Position numbers and translations under genes: made by a program. The notes below the pieces were generated by a model. The model ran no database searches and was not told the DNA's origin. It saw only the letters and a list, made by a program, of their open reading frames with translations. From Eubacterium sp. (lineage in GTDB: Bacteria; Bacillota; Clostridia; Lachnospirales; Lachnospiraceae), in assembly GCA_021769425.1 (NCBI GenBank), contig JAETSX010000006.1:62001-126000 (forward strand): a DNA stretch of 64,000 nucleotides, read 5' to 3'. Shown here in pieces: positions 16,301 to 25,060 of the stretch. Position 1 is the stretch's first letter, and each line of letters opens with the position of its first letter.

Positions 16301-18464
16301 CCAGATATTTGGGCAATATCAAATCCGACAGCCTGACACAGCCGTAGAAGGCTTCTTCCCCGATATATGTAATATCTTCACTTAAACGCATGGATGTCAA
16401 GCCGCAGTGATAAAAGGCCCGTTTTTGAATCTCGGTCACATATTTTGGTATTTCAACGCAGCTTAAGGAAACATCCTCCGCAAATAAATTTTCCGAAATA
16501 AACGTGTATTTTTTGTTCTCCGGCAGAACAACGTCCGCCAGGCTGCCGCAGCCGGAAAACGCTTCTTTTCCAATACTTTCCACTTTGTTTGGAACCACAA
16601 CGGAGCCTAAACTGCCATTGCCTTTAAATGCCTGCTCTCCAATGGCCGTTACCGAATATCCGTCCAATTCCTCCGGGATGATCAGTGCATACACGTTTCC
16701 GTAGTACTTTGTGATTGTTGCATGTCCTGCATCATCCAACTCATATTCAAATATTTTCACTTCCTCCGCAGGCGCAGGAAAGCACTGGCTTCCATAGGTG
16801 CCGGATGTGCCAAGCAGAGAGTAATATCCACGCTTTCCTACCCGTGAGCTGCTGTCCATCCTGCTGCATACGGATACATTTACACCGTCTTCAATATGAA
16901 AACACACTTTCACCGGACTGTTGTTTGCCGTATAGATGGGGATGGTTTCCTTCACCACCTGCTGTCCCGCCACATTGACGGAATAGCCGGCAACGGCATA
17001 CAGATAGGCGGGGAGATCCATGCACATCACCGGCTTTTTGCCGTCCGAATACACCTCCACATCCGGCGTGGATTTCACCCCCAGTTCCGCATATAAATTG
17101 CCGGATGCAACAGCCGGAATTGCAATTTCAAAAGATACCCTGCAGGCTGCCTTTAATTCCGCTTTCGCGGAAAAATGCCAGGAAGGAGTTGTAAAACTTT
17201 TGATTTTTCTCACGCTGCCGCCTGTTTTTTCGATGCCAGTGACAAAATCTGAGGACAGAGTAAGGGATGCAGATCCGTCTGCAGAATAAACCATGCTGAC
17301 CTGAATCTTACCCACTCCTGCAATATTTACATAGCCTACAGGGATGGTGAGGGATTTCTTTCCTGACAGGGTATAGCCCAACTGGGCTTTGCCGCTGACA
17401 GAAAACAGATAGCCGCTGCCGTCCATTTTATAATTTACCTGAATATTGCTGATGACACAGGATACCTTGCCGCCGCCCACATTCTTAGACAGCCTGATAT
17501 CTTTGACAGTTTTCTTCGCCCTTGCATCTGCATGGGAGGCAATTCCTTCTTCCCCTGCCGGCTCCTGTTCGTACTCCACATCCATAATAATATCATCCGA
17601 CGCAGGCACAAAGGTTCCCAAATCAGCTTCTATGACGCCCTGGGCATCGTAATTTTCCACTGTACTGTTATAATCCGCTTCCGCCGTCTCTATTTCAATC
17701 CCATCCGCTTCCGGAGAAATATTCACCGCCTGATAAGTATAGGCAATTCCATTGGAAAAAACGGCAAATATGTCTCCCGCAGACAGTTCTGCTCCCGGGC
17801 CGCCGTAAATTCTGACTGTATTTTCTCCCAGCTCTATCTCTGTTCCCTCCGGAATAACAATGACATCTTCTGCAAATTCGTATGTATTTTTATGATTCTC
17901 ATCTATCTTTGCATTGGCCAGAACCTGTTTTGCAAAATTAAGCATCCCAGTCTTTTCTTCTGATTTAATCGGCTTGTCCGGGCAGAATTCACCATTGATT
18001 AAATTCAGCCAGCCCTTGTCGACCGCAATCTGATCTTCTCCGGGATATTTTAAATCCCCGGTATCTTTCATCGTATATGAAAGATCTTCTTCCGATTCAT
18101 ATCCCAGGCAGAAATTCAGGGTCTGCGCGGCAAACTCCCGGGTCGCCGCCTCCTTGGGGCAAAATTCCTCTCCTGCCTCTAAGTCAATCACTCCGAAATT
18201 TACCGCTGTCATAATATCTTCGTAATAGGATGTTCCGGATTTGGACACATCCGTATAGTAATCGTCCGGCATCAGTCCGTCTTCAATTTTCATCTGAAAA
18301 GTCTCTTTCAGCAAATGCACCCATTCCTCCCGGGATACAGTATCTGCCGCCTGCGCCGTGCCTCCCTCTTTCCAGCAAATCATCTCTGCCGCAATTATCA
18401 GGCAGCCTATGAGAAAGGCTGGCTTCAGCAGAGAAAACCTTTTCTGCGTTCTTTTTTTCATCAT
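13377..18464 (-). CDS. giant secreted protein: SLH-like, leucine-rich (BspA-type) repeats, bacterial Ig domains, FN3
   Basis: About 1695 aa. Start ATG at 18464 or the adjacent ATG at 18461; AGGAGG spacing favours 18461. A signal peptide ends near GGTAQA. Residues of about 40-200 look like S-layer-homology repeats (REEWVHLLKE, TAVNFGVI, EAATREFAAQ, DKGWLN), which would bind the cell wall. From about 630 to 1200 there are some 20-plus LRR_5 units of the form AFxGCxSLxxVxxPxx. Next come Ig-like Big_2 modules (VTGVNAGECTITVRA, SAVGAGKATFTVTA) and a Pro/Lys/Thr linker of PDTSK/PGTxK units. A further Ig-like module and a C-terminal FN3-like domain rich in lysine (SGYQIRYSQ, KYYIQVRAYQ) complete it. 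BspA-type LRR proteins are adhesins in several mucosal bacteria; that role here is inference. Confidence 0.85.
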   Translation of the reverse strand: MMKKRTQKRFSLLKPAFLIGCLIIAAEMICWKEGGTAQAADTVSREEWVHLLKETFQMKIEDGLMPDDYYTDVSKSGTSYYEDIMTAVNFGVIDLEAGEEFCPKEAATREFAAQTLNFCLGYESEEDLSYTMKDTGDLKYPGEDQIAVDKGWLNLINGEFCPDKPIKSEEKTGMLNFAKQVLANAKIDENHKNTYEFAEDVIVIPEGTEIELGENTVRIYGGPGAELSAGDIFAVFSNGIAYTYQAVNISPEADGIEIETAEADYNSTVENYDAQGVIEADLGTFVPASDDIIMDVEYEQEPAGEEGIASHADARAKKTVKDIRLSKNVGGGKVSCVISNIQVNYKMDGSGYLFSVSGKAQLGYTLSGKKSLTIPVGYVNIAGVGKIQVSMVYSADGSASLTLSSDFVTGIEKTGGSVRKIKSFTTPSWHFSAKAELKAACRVSFEIAIPAVASGNLYAELGVKSTPDVEVYSDGKKPVMCMDLPAYLYAVAGYSVNVAGQQVVKETIPIYTANNSPVKVCFHIEDGVNVSVCSRMDSSSRVGKRGYYSLLGTSGTYGSQCFPAPAEEVKIFEYELDDAGHATITKYYGNVYALIIPEELDGYSVTAIGEQAFKGNGSLGSVVVPNKVESIGKEAFSGCGSLADVVLPENKKYTFISENLFAEDVSLSCVEIPKYVTEIQKRAFYHCGLTSMRLSEDITYIGEEAFYGCVRLSDLILPKYLEKYGAACFGDCDSLQRVEIYKYLKENDYFPDYHAMVDNGVMRGMFYGCDNLKEVRFAGGVTRIASNLFNGCAGLEEITIPDTVTHIGLHAFNACTSLKKVNLPDSLTKIDVMAFRNCTSLESIDIPDSVTEIWCRAFSGCSNLSEIHLPEKLKILGTQAFSGCSSLRAVTIPPNTAEVPLYYDGWTTVLTESPFSGCANLNEITLADGMQKVAGSLFKNCGNLESVTIPDSVTEIGESAFADASSLQNVALSNHLTSIGKWAFQNCTSLEKIELPDTVKGMADSVFEGCSLLTEVKLPKYRAGIPAGTFKNCTSLRGIEFPEALQYISSNAFEGCEKLESIVLPEGFKGIEAAAFKNCKRLTAADLKGDYIGAYAFENCMELAEVKMSDSVYRIDKYAFLNCSSIANLHLSTGLEQIAANLFEGCAFLDNLVIPYGITDIGNEAFKNCTRLKHISIPEYTVNIAENAFSYPEEITVYGIKGSYAEDYANRKNMIFSPAAAEVEGLSFLKEGYTVRTGQSIKAAVAVLPKTANAALQWISSDENTATVAKGRVTGVNAGECTITVRAGTAEASCKIVVKEKINGFQISGRETMQTEETQQLSCSDGQGNILDAGEFRWWSENPNVAAVDQEGNLKALKKGRVKVEAWLLEDTNQTAAIEIEVTDKIEIVPVEEITIVPPQNIKENGTVTVGETFVLSAIVSPSNATNKNISWDTSNKNVAAITQKGAVSAVGAGKATFTVTAEDGGKKAEFRIQVVKGSQKPDPENPKPDTSKPDTSKPDTQKPGTAKPGTSKPGTLKPHQLTVKTSFKKILGSKSFSLNARSATGAKFTYASNNPKVARVDAKGKVRILAVGKAVITVTAKADGRYAVKKAKVTITVIPKTVSGVKVKALSGRKCKVSWKKLSKVSGYQIRYSQKSSMKSGKSVKAAGAKKKSVTLKNLKKKKKYYIQVRAYQRVNGKMYYGNWSGKKSVKAKM

Positions 18465-18595
18465 TTCTCCTCCTGTCTTCCTATGTGTTTGTTTTAGCAT
18501 GCAGTAACTTTCTGTGTCCTTTTTGACGCTTCTTGATTCACCAATTCCCTCCCTTTTTATACATCTTTGGCTATATATTATATAGTAATAGATAT

Positions 18596-18624
18596 ATTAT
18601 ACTATAGCTATTGTTTTTTTACAA
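18596..18624 (-). promoter_or_regulatory. promoter of the giant LRR protein gene
   Basis: On the minus strand, -35 TTGTAA (18619-18624), 17 nt, -10 TATAAT (18596-18601). An AT-rich leader of about 130 nt follows. The rest of the 18465-18803 gap holds a half copy of the GTGTTTGAAAAAT repeat (18642-18660) and a terminator. Confidence 0.6.
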
Positions 18625-18641
18625 TTAGATTAATTTTTAAT

Positions 18642-18660
18642 GTATTTTTCAAACACGCTC
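18642..18660. repeat. half copy of the GAGCGTGTTTGAAAAAT repeat
   Basis: It matches the right arm of the full 99-bp element at 54893-54991. Another half copy lies at 20268-20280, beside a copy of the 78-bp palindromic repeat. Confidence 0.6.
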
Positions 18661-18722
18661 CAGCGAACCGTTCCTAATTTCGATGCACAGAAATTAATCA
18701 CTATACTCTGGGGCAACGCCAA

Positions 18723-18767
18723 AAAAATCGCTGCATCCCCATAAATACAAGGGATGCAGCGATTTTT
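18723..18767 (-). terminator. intrinsic terminator after the alpha/beta hydrolase gene
   Basis: It has 17-bp perfect arms (AAAAATCGCTGCATCCC and its complement) with an 11-nt loop and T-runs at both ends. It lies 37 bp beyond the stop codon at 18804. Confidence 0.85.
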
Positions 18768-18803
18768 CTTTTAGCATCTGCTACATTATAAGATTTGAAA
18801 TTT

Positions 18804-19877
18804 TCAGTCAGCGTTTCCATACAATTCTAAAAACTCTTTTATCGTATTATAATATGTATCCGGATCTTTCTCCTGGGCCTGCCCATGCCCGGCGCCTTCC
18901 ACAATCAGAAGTTCCTTCTCACAGGCGGCAGCTTCATACAATTCCCTGGACATCTGAACAGATATCATAGCATCTGAATCGCCATGAATGAAAAGGGTGG
19001 GCGTCCTGCTTTTTTTCACTGCTTCCAGCGCGGAAGCGTCTTTCAGGTTATATCCGCCCCGCAGCCGCAGCATCAGGCAGGCGGAATCCACCAGCGGAAA
19101 TGCCGGCAAGCCGAACCAGTCTTTGATTTTCTCCCCGAACATGGAATAAGCGTCTGTGTAAGCGCAGTCGGAGACCACAGCCTGTATCTGCTCCGGCAGT
19201 TCTTCCCCTGTCATCATTAAAGCCGTGGCCGCACCCATGGACTGGCCGTGAATTATAATCTGGGCTTCCTCATCCTGAGACAGTATATAATCGATCCAAA
19301 GCATACAGTCAAAGTGATCGGTCCAGCCCATCCCGATAAAATCTCCCTCACTCTCTCCCTGACACCGCAAATCCGGCACAAGAGCATGATAGCCCTGTTT
19401 GTGATACCAGTAAGCGAAAGGGTACATTTCCTCCTTCCAGCCGGTATAACCGTGAAGCAGAAGCGCCCATTTATGATTGTTCTTCCCGCCGCTTTCTGCT
19501 AAGCCAAAACTCCTTTCTTCTTCACCTGTTTTCTCCGTCAAAAATTCTTCCTCTGCCGGAAATTCCTCCGCAACCAGCCGATACCCATCTTCTGTTTCTG
19601 CAGAAAGCTTTTTATGTTCCGCTGTTTCCAGCCACTCATTTGTTTCCTTCAAGGCCAACTGCCGGTTTCCCTTAATATCCGAAGTCTGCACCTGAGCTGC
19701 ATAGCTTTCCTCTGTAATCCGTTCAAAAGCTTCTAATTTTTCCATAAAGGAAGGCACCAGCGCCGCGCTTACCAGAAAATTCACCAGAAGGATATAAAAG
19801 ATCAGCAGCAGGCACAAAAAAACGCCTGCCGCTTTTATTATTTTTTTCTTATTTCTCTTTTCTTTTGCTGTCTTCAT
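18804..19877 (-). CDS. membrane-anchored alpha/beta hydrolase
   Basis: 357 aa. A basic N-terminus and one helix (about 13-40) anchor it facing outward. The hydrolase fold has LLLHGYTGWKEE (oxyanion loop), GQSMG with nucleophile Ser213, HGDSDAM (Asp300 or Asp302) and GAGHGQ (His331). It resembles the BAAT/YqiA-like and Bem46-type serine hydrolases often annotated as peptidase or lysophospholipase. The substrate is unknown. Monocistronic, with a terminator directly after it. Confidence 0.8.
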   Translation of the reverse strand: MKTAKEKRNKKKIIKAAGVFLCLLLIFYILLVNFLVSAALVPSFMEKLEAFERITEESYAAQVQTSDIKGNRQLALKETNEWLETAEHKKLSAETEDGYRLVAEEFPAEEEFLTEKTGEEERSFGLAESGGKNNHKWALLLHGYTGWKEEMYPFAYWYHKQGYHALVPDLRCQGESEGDFIGMGWTDHFDCMLWIDYILSQDEEAQIIIHGQSMGAATALMMTGEELPEQIQAVVSDCAYTDAYSMFGEKIKDWFGLPAFPLVDSACLMLRLRGGYNLKDASALEAVKKSRTPTLFIHGDSDAMISVQMSRELYEAAACEKELLIVEGAGHGQAQEKDPDTYYNTIKEFLELYGNAD

Positions 19878-20044
19878 ATGTTTTGCCCTGTATCATATAA
19901 GAAATGCCATAATACTCTGTTCATCCTGCGAAGAATGCCAAACGGATGATACCATTTATTATAATACTTTTTCTGAAAGAATTCATCTGTTAAAAAATTC
20001 CTTTTCGTTTCAATACTTTGTTTCCTTTCTGCATTGGCGCCGAA

Positions 20045-20239
20045 TCAGTTTTCTTCTTTTTTCCGGATGCCTCTGGTATTTTTCTCTACCTGTTTTCTCG
20101 GAATCATAATCTGATGCCCGCATCCTAAACATTTCAAACGGAAATCCGCTCCCACCCGCAGCACCTCCCATTCAGCGCTGCCGCAGGGATGCTGTTTCTT
20201 CAGACGTACAATATCTCCTGTTTCAAATGGTATCGGCAT
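20045..20239 (-). CDS. DUF951 small zinc-ribbon-like protein
   Basis: 64 aa from the ATG at 20239 (AAGGAGG 6 nt upstream). It contains GDIVRLKKQHPCGSAEW and RLKCLGCGHQIMIPR, with Cys in CG and CLGC positions, as in the DUF951 family found throughout Firmicutes. The family often lies near ssb/rpsR or mscS-type genes and its function is unknown. Confidence 0.85.
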   Translation of the reverse strand: MPIPFETGDIVRLKKQHPCGSAEWEVLRVGADFRLKCLGCGHQIMIPRKQVEKNTRGIRKKEEN

Positions 20240-20310
20240 ATATTTCCTCCTTATTTTTCTGTGTATTATCAAACACGCTCCAGGATTACTGCGAAATCCT
20301 CCGGCTTTCA

Positions 20311-20360
20311 CAGCATGGATGGCCATGCGGCCCGCCGGACGGCAGGCTGAGCATGATGAG
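20311..20360 (-). repeat. copy of the GGGCCGCATGGCCATCC palindromic repeat
   Basis: On the minus strand it reads CATCATGCTCAGCCTGCCGT, then CCGGCGGGCCGCATGGCC. It matches the two tandem units at 33025-33178 and lies between DUF951 and the sirtuin gene. Confidence 0.65.
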
Positions 20361-20364
20361 AGGT

Positions 20365-21105
20365 TTACAATACAATTTTCCCAAATAATTCTCCAATGCT
20401 TTCCTGGAGAACCAGATCCGCCATGCTGTCTCTGGGGGTGGGCGTTTTGTTAATCAGCGCCAGCTTCTTTCCCTGATAGTAGTCTACAAGCCCGGCCGCC
20501 GGATAGACCGCAAGAGAGGTTCCGCCGATAATCAGCATATCCGCCTGGCTGATATAAAACACCGCTTCCTGAATGGTCTGATTATTCAGCCCTTCTTCAT
20601 ACAATACCACATCCGGCTTCAAATCACCGCCGCATTTCCCGCAATGGGGCACGCCCTTGCTGTTTAAGATATATTCCGCATCATAGAACTGATGGCAGGA
20701 TTCACAATAATTCCGGTGAACGCTTCCATGAAGTTCCAGAACCTTTTTGCTTCCGGCAAGCTGATGAAGACCGTCAATATTCTGGGTGATGACCGCTTTC
20801 ACCTTGCCTGCCGCTTCCAGTTCTGCCAATTTCTTGTGTGCCATATTCGGCTCTGCGTCCAGGCACAGCATTTTATTCCGGTAAAAACGATAGAATTCTT
20901 CTGGATTTTGCCTGTAAAAGGTATGACTTAGTATTGTTTCCGGCGGATAATCGTACTGCTGGTTGTACAGCCCGTCCACACTGCGGAAATCCGGAATTCC
21001 GCTTTCTGTAGACACCCCTGCGCCGCCGAAAAATACGATATTGTCTGACCCGGCCACCATATCCAGAAATTTTGCAATTTTTTCTTCCCTGTCCTGATTT
21101 GCCAT
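20365..21105 (-). CDS. cobB: NAD-dependent protein deacylase of the Sir2 family
   Basis: 246 aa from the ATG at 21105 (AGGGAGGG upstream). All sirtuin motifs are present: GGAGVSTESGIPDFRS, TQNIDGLHQLAG, catalytic His in ELHGSVH, two CxxC zinc pairs (CESC and CGKC) and GTSLAVYPAAGL. It removes acetyl or other acyl groups from lysines, using NAD. It appears to stand alone. Confidence 0.93.
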   Translation of the reverse strand: MANQDREEKIAKFLDMVAGSDNIVFFGGAGVSTESGIPDFRSVDGLYNQQYDYPPETILSHTFYRQNPEEFYRFYRNKMLCLDAEPNMAHKKLAELEAAGKVKAVITQNIDGLHQLAGSKKVLELHGSVHRNYCESCHQFYDAEYILNSKGVPHCGKCGGDLKPDVVLYEEGLNNQTIQEAVFYISQADMLIIGGTSLAVYPAAGLVDYYQGKKLALINKTPTPRDSMADLVLQESIGELFGKIVL

Positions 21106-21209
21106 GCTGATCCCTCCCTGATTGATATCATTAAATTCTCCTGTCTGTGTTATGTTACCATATTCTCTTTCGAAAAGGAAGCAGCTTTTGTGCAACAAAT
21201 GTTTCTACT

Positions 21210-21373
21210 TAACCTTCTAATGTTACTGTCCGCACCTACGGCGCTCACAGTAACGGAATCCGGCATATTGGAAGTTTGCCTGCGGCAAAATGCCGGATTC
21301 TTGGCAACGATTCTGCATTGGCCCCAGCAAAACAGCAAGTGTTTAGCTGGGGAGGGAACCGTAACCTTCTAAT
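21210..21373. repeat. 140-bp inverted-repeat segment flanked by a 12-bp direct repeat
   Basis: TAACCTTCTAAT occurs at 21210-21221 and again at 21362-21373. The segment between opens with GTTACTGTCC and closes with the near-complement GGAACCGTAAC, as in a small transposable element with target duplication. Its first 33 bp (21222-21254, arms GTTACTGT/ACAGTAAC) recur at 43108-43140. The right repeat overlaps the stop codon of the ABC permease. Confidence 0.55.
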
Positions 21374-22604
21374 TCCTCCGCAAAGCCTCAATGGGGCTTA
21401 ACTTTGCCGCTTTCCTGGCCGGATAAATGCCAAAGAACACGCCGATTCCGCAGGAAAACAGCGTCGCCCCCAGAATCGTGCTGGCCTTAATGCCGGGATG
21501 AATGGCGCTGCCCATGGAAACGCTCATCAGGCCGCAGGCCCCTACCGCTCCCAAAAGGCCCAGAAGAATGCCGATAATCCCACCTACAACCGTAAGAATC
21601 GCCGCCTCCGCCAGAAACTGCATCAGGATTGAAGAAGTTTTGGCTCCCAGGGACTTGCGGATTCCAATTTCCCTGGTACGTTCTGTCACAGATACCAGCA
21701 TAATATTCATTACGCCGATTCCCCCTACAATCAGGGAAATAGCGGCCACACAGGAAATAAATGTTGTTACGATGGCAAGCATATTATTCAATTCTGTGAC
21801 CATGTCCTGAAAACTCTGAATCTGATAATAATCCTCGCCGGCGCAGCGATGCCTGGTTTCCAATAAATGGATGATATTCCCTGCCACTTCTTCCCCGCTG
21901 ATTTTGTCATTTGCAAACACTGTGGCAGAGTAAAAGGAGTCGCTCTCCCACCCAAAATGCTCAAAAGAAGTGTAGGGCACATCCAGCGATACCGGCATTC
22001 CCTCATAGGTATAGCTGACGAATCCTCCATTTTCTTTCTGCTGAGTTACCCCTACAATCCGGTAGCTGCCGGCAATATCATTGATGGTTATCTCAATATC
22101 CATACCCACCACATCATCAGAACCGAACAATCGTTTTGCGTCGCTGTCTGTCAGCACACAGACACGGTTTCCTTCCTCCACATCAGCAGAAGTAAAATAG
22201 GAACCCCGTTTTATATTGTAATTCATGGATTTCTGCAGGTCTTCCGTCCCGCCGCTGAGCTGCACCGCAAATTCCCCTTTGCCGGTTATGGCGCTTCCCG
22301 AAGAACCGTCATTGGGCGTTACGCCGTCTACGCCCTCCAACTGCTCCCGGATGGCTGTCAGATCCTCCGGCGTAATCCATTCCCCTTCGTTCGCCGCATC
22401 CTCACTGCAATATACATTAATCTGACCGGTTCCCAGGTCTGCCACCTCTGAATTCATGGCATTGGCAGTTCCGTCACCTACGGACATTACCATAATCACA
22501 GAAGCGATTCCAATAATAATACCCAGCATGGTGAGGAAGGAGCGGCCTTTATTTGCAACAATGTTCTTAAATGCCATCTTGACATATTCCGCCATATTTC
22601 CCAT
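21369..22604 (-). CDS. MacB-type ABC transporter permease
   Basis: 411 aa. It has an N-terminal helix (about 20-42), a large extracytoplasmic MacB_PCD-like domain, and a FtsX-type core with three helices at about 275-400 (GGIGVMNIMLVSVTERTREIGIRKSLGAK in two parts is the family signature). It is third in a set with a membrane-fusion-like protein and an ATPase, 28 bp after the former. Such Firmicute MacAB-like sets export peptides or antimicrobials; the substrate is unknown. Confidence 0.9.
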   Translation of the reverse strand: MGNMAEYVKMAFKNIVANKGRSFLTMLGIIIGIASVIMVMSVGDGTANAMNSEVADLGTGQINVYCSEDAANEGEWITPEDLTAIREQLEGVDGVTPNDGSSGSAITGKGEFAVQLSGGTEDLQKSMNYNIKRGSYFTSADVEEGNRVCVLTDSDAKRLFGSDDVVGMDIEITINDIAGSYRIVGVTQQKENGGFVSYTYEGMPVSLDVPYTSFEHFGWESDSFYSATVFANDKISGEEVAGNIIHLLETRHRCAGEDYYQIQSFQDMVTELNNMLAIVTTFISCVAAISLIVGGIGVMNIMLVSVTERTREIGIRKSLGAKTSSILMQFLAEAAILTVVGGIIGILLGLLGAVGACGLMSVSMGSAIHPGIKASTILGATLFSCGIGVFFGIYPARKAAKLSPIEALRRN

Positions 22605-22632
22605 TCTAATACCTCACAATTGATACGATTTT

Positions 22633-24264
22633 TCAGTGTTCTGTTACGGTAATTAAATCCCCTTCTTCATGGCTCCCCGGATCTGCAATGACCTGTTCTC
22701 CTTCTTCAATTCCCTCCGTAATCTCCGCACATTCATCTGAAGTTACCCCTGTTGTAATCATACGTTTTGTCAAAACGCCGTCTTCACTGACCCAGCAGAA
22801 GGTGCCGTCTTTCCCGATATTAACTGCTTCAATGGGAAGAATTACCACATCTTTCGCCTCTGCCGCCAAAATCTTCACTTTGGCATCCACACCCAGGAAA
22901 ATATTGTCATCCGGGTGATCTAAATGCACCGTAGCCTGAATTCCCGCTGCCGCAACGGCCGCCTGATTAGTGCCTGCCGCCCCGTTTTCCGCAATCCGGC
23001 TGATACGGCTGACAGTTCCCTCATAGGTATTTCCCGCAAAAGTAATTTCTGCTTTCTGCCCCTCTTTTACTTTATCATAAACATTCTTGGACAAAGTGAC
23101 TTCTACATTTACATCATCAATGCTCTGCAGCGTAAAAAGCTGCATTCCCTGTGAAACAACAGCGCCTTCCAATACCTGTTTATCGGAAATAACCCCGTTA
23201 AATTCCGCAGAGATCCCCTGCTGTCCCTGTAAAATCAATTCTTCCAAAGACTGGCTTTCCAGTTCCGCCAGATTGTTATTGGTCTGCATCTGCGCCCTTG
23301 CCGCACCGCTTAAAGTCCCTGCATCTGCCTCTGCAATGGATTTCTGTCCCTCCAGCCTTGCCTGCAGATCAGCAAGCTCTGCCTGGGCGGCCTCCAGCCT
23401 CTGCTGCAATTCCGTTGTGCCGGCTCCTTCCGCCAAATCTGCGGATGGAGGCTGTACGGTTTCTGTCTGGCTGCTGAGTGTATTTACCAGTTCCTGGGCA
23501 GCCTCATAAGCGCCTTTTGTCTCTGCCAGTTTTTCATTTGCAAGGTTCAAAGCTTCCCTGGCTGCCTCCAACTCCTCTTCTTTTCCGGAAGCGGCCGCCG
23601 CATCGAAATTCACCTGCGCCGTCTGCTGTTCTATCATTGCTTTATCGTAAGCCGCTTTGGCTTTCTCCAATGCCTTCTGTGCCTTTTTCAGTTCCTTCTG
23701 CAACTCTTTCTGCTGCGCTAAAACTTCTTCCTGCTGGCGTTTTGCCGCTTCCTCTTTTTCCTTTGCCTCACCGGAAACAGCTGCTGTCAAATCTGCAATC
23801 TCCTGTTTCTTCGCATCTACCTGACCCTGGAGAGAATTTGCCTCAGCCTGTGCCTGCGCCTGCTTCACGGCAGCTTCATTGGATTTGTTTACCGAATCCT
23901 GATATCCAAGCTGGTTTGCTTTTACCGTAAGTTCTGCTTTCTGGTTCTGCTCTTCCAGATCTTTTAAGTTAAACGTCACCAGTTTCTGCCCTTCCTTCAC
24001 CAGATCCCCTGTTTGAAAATCTGCCGTCTCCACCTCTGCATTCACCGGAGAAAATATAGTTTTCTGCTGACCGCTGACTACCGTTCCATTGGTTTCTACC
24101 GTTTCTGACACATTTCCCTTTTCTACCGTTATGCTTTCCACCTTCATGGCATTTTTCATGGCTTCTTCCGCATTTTTCACGGAGTTTATTCCCATAATGC
24201 AGATAATTACCACGATAACTGCCGCCGGAATCACAATTTTCCATATTTTTTTGTGCTTTTTCAT
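22633..24264 (-). CDS. MacA/HlyD-like membrane fusion protein of an ABC efflux set
   Basis: 543 aa from the ATG at 24264 (GAGGG about 8 nt upstream). A start at 24312 overlapping the ATPase gene is also possible, with GGAGG upstream. It has one N-terminal helix, then a split biotinyl-lipoyl domain around a long coiled coil (about residues 150-370, very rich in Ala, Glu, Lys and Gln). A beta-barrel with TVSRISRIAENG and a C-terminal domain follow. The Glu-rich hairpin is longer than in Gram-negative MacA. It couples the permease to an extracellular path or lipid layer. Confidence 0.88.
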   Translation of the reverse strand: MKKHKKIWKIVIPAAVIVVIICIMGINSVKNAEEAMKNAMKVESITVEKGNVSETVETNGTVVSGQQKTIFSPVNAEVETADFQTGDLVKEGQKLVTFNLKDLEEQNQKAELTVKANQLGYQDSVNKSNEAAVKQAQAQAEANSLQGQVDAKKQEIADLTAAVSGEAKEKEEAAKRQQEEVLAQQKELQKELKKAQKALEKAKAAYDKAMIEQQTAQVNFDAAAASGKEEELEAAREALNLANEKLAETKGAYEAAQELVNTLSSQTETVQPPSADLAEGAGTTELQQRLEAAQAELADLQARLEGQKSIAEADAGTLSGAARAQMQTNNNLAELESQSLEELILQGQQGISAEFNGVISDKQVLEGAVVSQGMQLFTLQSIDDVNVEVTLSKNVYDKVKEGQKAEITFAGNTYEGTVSRISRIAENGAAGTNQAAVAAAGIQATVHLDHPDDNIFLGVDAKVKILAAEAKDVVILPIEAVNIGKDGTFCWVSEDGVLTKRMITTGVTSDECAEITEGIEEGEQVIADPGSHEEGDLITVTEH

Positions 24265-24292
24265 GACGGTTCCCTCTTGAGTTTTGCCTGAC

Positions 24293-24991
24293 TTAAAATT
24301 TTTCATTTTCATTATAATAATCCTCCACAATTCTGCCGTCCAAAATCCGAACTACCCGTTTTGCCTGTTCCGCAATATCGTTGTCATGGGTAATCAGAAT
24401 CACGCTTCTGCCTGAGTCATGCAGCCCTTTTAGAATCTCCATAATCTCCTGTGTGGAAGCGGAATCCAGATTACCGGTAGGCTCATCTGCCAGTATCACC
24501 GGCGGCTCTGCTGCAATGGCTCTTGCAATGGCCACCCTCTGCTGCTGTCCTCCTGACATCTCCGAAGGCTTATGATCCATGCGCTTCGCAAGCCCAACCT
24601 TTGTCAATGCTTCTTTTGCCAGCCTGTGCCGTTCCCCTTTGCCGATTCCCCGGTAAATCAACGGCAGTTCCACATTTTCAATGGCATTCAGATTTGCAAT
24701 CAGATTAAACCCCTGAAAAATAAATCCGATTTCCTGATTCCTTATTTCCGACAACTGGTTATCTTTCATAGTTGACACATCTCTGCCATTGAGATAATAC
24801 GTTCCGGAAGTTGGCACATCCAGACATCCCAGCATATTCATCAATGTAGATTTCCCGGAACCGGAATGCCCGATAATCGCCACAAACTCTCCCCGGTTAA
24901 TTTCCAGATTCACATGGTCCAGCGCGCGGACTTCATTTTCACCGGGGTTGTAGATTTTACACATGTCCTGAACCCTGATTAGATTTTCCAA
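24293..24991 (-). CDS. ABC transporter ATPase, MacB/LolD type
   Basis: 232 aa from a TTG at 24991 with GGGAGG 7 nt upstream. It has Walker A GHSGSGKST, Q-loop FIFQGFN, signature SGGQQQRVAIARA, Walker B VILADEPTGNLDS and H-loop LITHDND. First gene of the efflux operon. Two 9-bp direct repeats lie about 70 bp upstream and may bind an OmpR-type response regulator. Confidence 0.94.
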   Translation of the reverse strand: MENLIRVQDMCKIYNPGENEVRALDHVNLEINRGEFVAIIGHSGSGKSTLMNMLGCLDVPTSGTYYLNGRDVSTMKDNQLSEIRNQEIGFIFQGFNLIANLNAIENVELPLIYRGIGKGERHRLAKEALTKVGLAKRMDHKPSEMSGGQQQRVAIARAIAAEPPVILADEPTGNLDSASTQEIMEILKGLHDSGRSVILITHDNDIAEQAKRVVRILDGRIVEDYYNENEKF

Positions 24992-25060
24992 CCTGCTTCC
25001 TCCCTTTCCCAAGCTTTGTTTCTTTTATTTTATCAGCTATTTCTTAAAATAAAAATAAAT

